DNA of 64,000 bases from Sinorhizobium meliloti (GTDB taxonomy: Bacteria; Pseudomonadota; Alphaproteobacteria; Rhizobiales; Rhizobiaceae), in contig NZ_CP141214.1 in assembly GCF_035610345.1 (NCBI RefSeq), positions 590,230 through 654,229 of the forward strand, given 5' to 3'. A program made the translations under genes and the position numbers. How positions within the stretch are numbered: the stretch's first letter is position 1; every line of letters starts with the position of its first letter. The notes under the pieces are model-generated. The model had not been told where the DNA came from and searched no databases. It saw only the letters and a program-made list of their open reading frames with translations. Below are positions 63,658-64,000 of this stretch, one piece after another.

Positions 63658-64000
63658 ATGCTGACCACGTCGAAACTGGCCCTGCTCGCGCCCATTGCTG
63701 CAATCGCACTCTTATCCGGCGACATCCTGGCTCCCGGGAACATGATCGTGCGTGACGTGCTCGGAACCGGGCTTGCCCTGGCCGACGATGACGACGACGA
63801 TGACGGTGGGAATGACGGCAACCGCGGCTCGCGCGGTTCCGGCCGCTCCGGCTCCTACGGCGCCGGCGCCGGATGGAGTGGCGGCAAGAGCCTGTTTCCA
63901 TTCCGAGAGTTCCTGCCACGTCGGACCGCCCCGCGGCGCTCGCGCACAGCCGCACCCGCCGCACCGATACGAGCGCCCGATGAGATCGTCGGGCTGGGTT
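63658..64000 (+). CDS. secreted protein with Asp-rich segment, N-terminal part only
   Basis: An open frame from ATG 63658 to the window edge (114 codons, no stop). The N-terminus has a hydrophobic signal-like stretch (KLALLAPIAAIALLSGDILA), then a run of seven Asp (ALADDDDDDDGGNDGN), a Gly/Ser/Arg region (RGSRGSGRSGSYGAGAGWSG) and a basic, Pro/Ala-rich part (RRTAPRRSRTAAPAAPIRAP) before DEIVGLG. This looks like a secreted protein with a disordered lead; the C-terminal domain is cut off. It might be the propeptide of a subtilase-type peptidase, a guess that needs the missing part. Divergent from the ECF sigma gene. Confidence 0.7.
   Translation, partial: MLTTSKLALLAPIAAIALLSGDILAPGNMIVRDVLGTGLALADDDDDDDGGNDGNRGSRGSGRSGSYGAGAGWSGGKSLFPFREFLPRRTAPRRSRTAAPAAPIRAPDEIVGLG

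Overview
The window is high-GC DNA with dense coding, frequent 4-base overlaps (ATGA/GTGA) and little intergenic space. Several signs point to a Rhizobiales genome close to Sinorhizobium/Ensifer: a malonate cluster in the order matPQMAB next to a GntR regulator, as known from S. meliloti; copies of the rhizobial intergenic mosaic repeat (RIME type); many carbohydrate and TRAP transporters; and otsA behind an RpoE2/EcfG-like promoter. The genus is an inference from gene content and not a database match. A large replicon or megaplasmid-type accessory region would fit. I saw no rRNA, tRNA, CRISPR array, transposase or prophage structural genes.

Layout. 0-4.2 kb: sugar-acid catabolism (FAD-linked oxidase, truncated by the window edge, divergent from a DenD-like dehydrogenase, a beta-hydroxyacid dehydrogenase and an IlvD/Edd-type dehydratase). 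4.2-10 kb: otsA, two gene remnants (one is the tail of gdhA), a PQQ-type sugar dehydrogenase, and a DHA2 efflux pump divergent from its TetR regulator over a clear palindromic operator. 10.2-15.4 kb: GntR regulator, aldehyde dehydrogenase and a three-gene sugar ABC importer. 16.4-24 kb: a cytoplasmic GAF-type sensor kinase and response regulator divergent from a second sugar ABC importer that ends in a gluconolactonase-like enzyme. 24.2-29.6 kb: regulators and stress/efflux genes (ArsR with two SRPBCC proteins, a TetR operon with two operators, a stress-type SDR, a second DHA2 pump).

29.8-34.4 kb holds the most unusual object: a two-gene operon for very large soluble proteins (788 and 746 aa) that I cannot assign to any family. 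34.9-53 kb is a stress-flavoured accessory stretch: cold-shock protein, PhzF/LysR pair, a lone pilus chaperone, GYD protein, MscS channel, polyphosphate kinase 2, two tandem arginine/ornithine antiporter genes with arginine deiminase, several small envelope proteins, HdeD, an AI-2E family protein, an amidohydrolase and two methyltransferases. 53.3-60 kb is the malonate regulon: regulator, TRAP transporter, malonyl-CoA decarboxylase and malonyl-CoA synthetase. 60-64 kb holds a GreA-like protein, a conserved hypothetical protein and an ECF sigma/anti-sigma module flanked by two secreted low-complexity proteins, one built on a perfect Ser-Ser-Ser-Asn repeat.

Two recurring patterns cross the window. 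Intergenic mosaic repeats sit exactly on the ends of at least five genes and supply their TAG stop codons. All three complete importer operons carry a strong RNA hairpin directly after the substrate-binding-protein gene, which would favour excess production of the binding protein.
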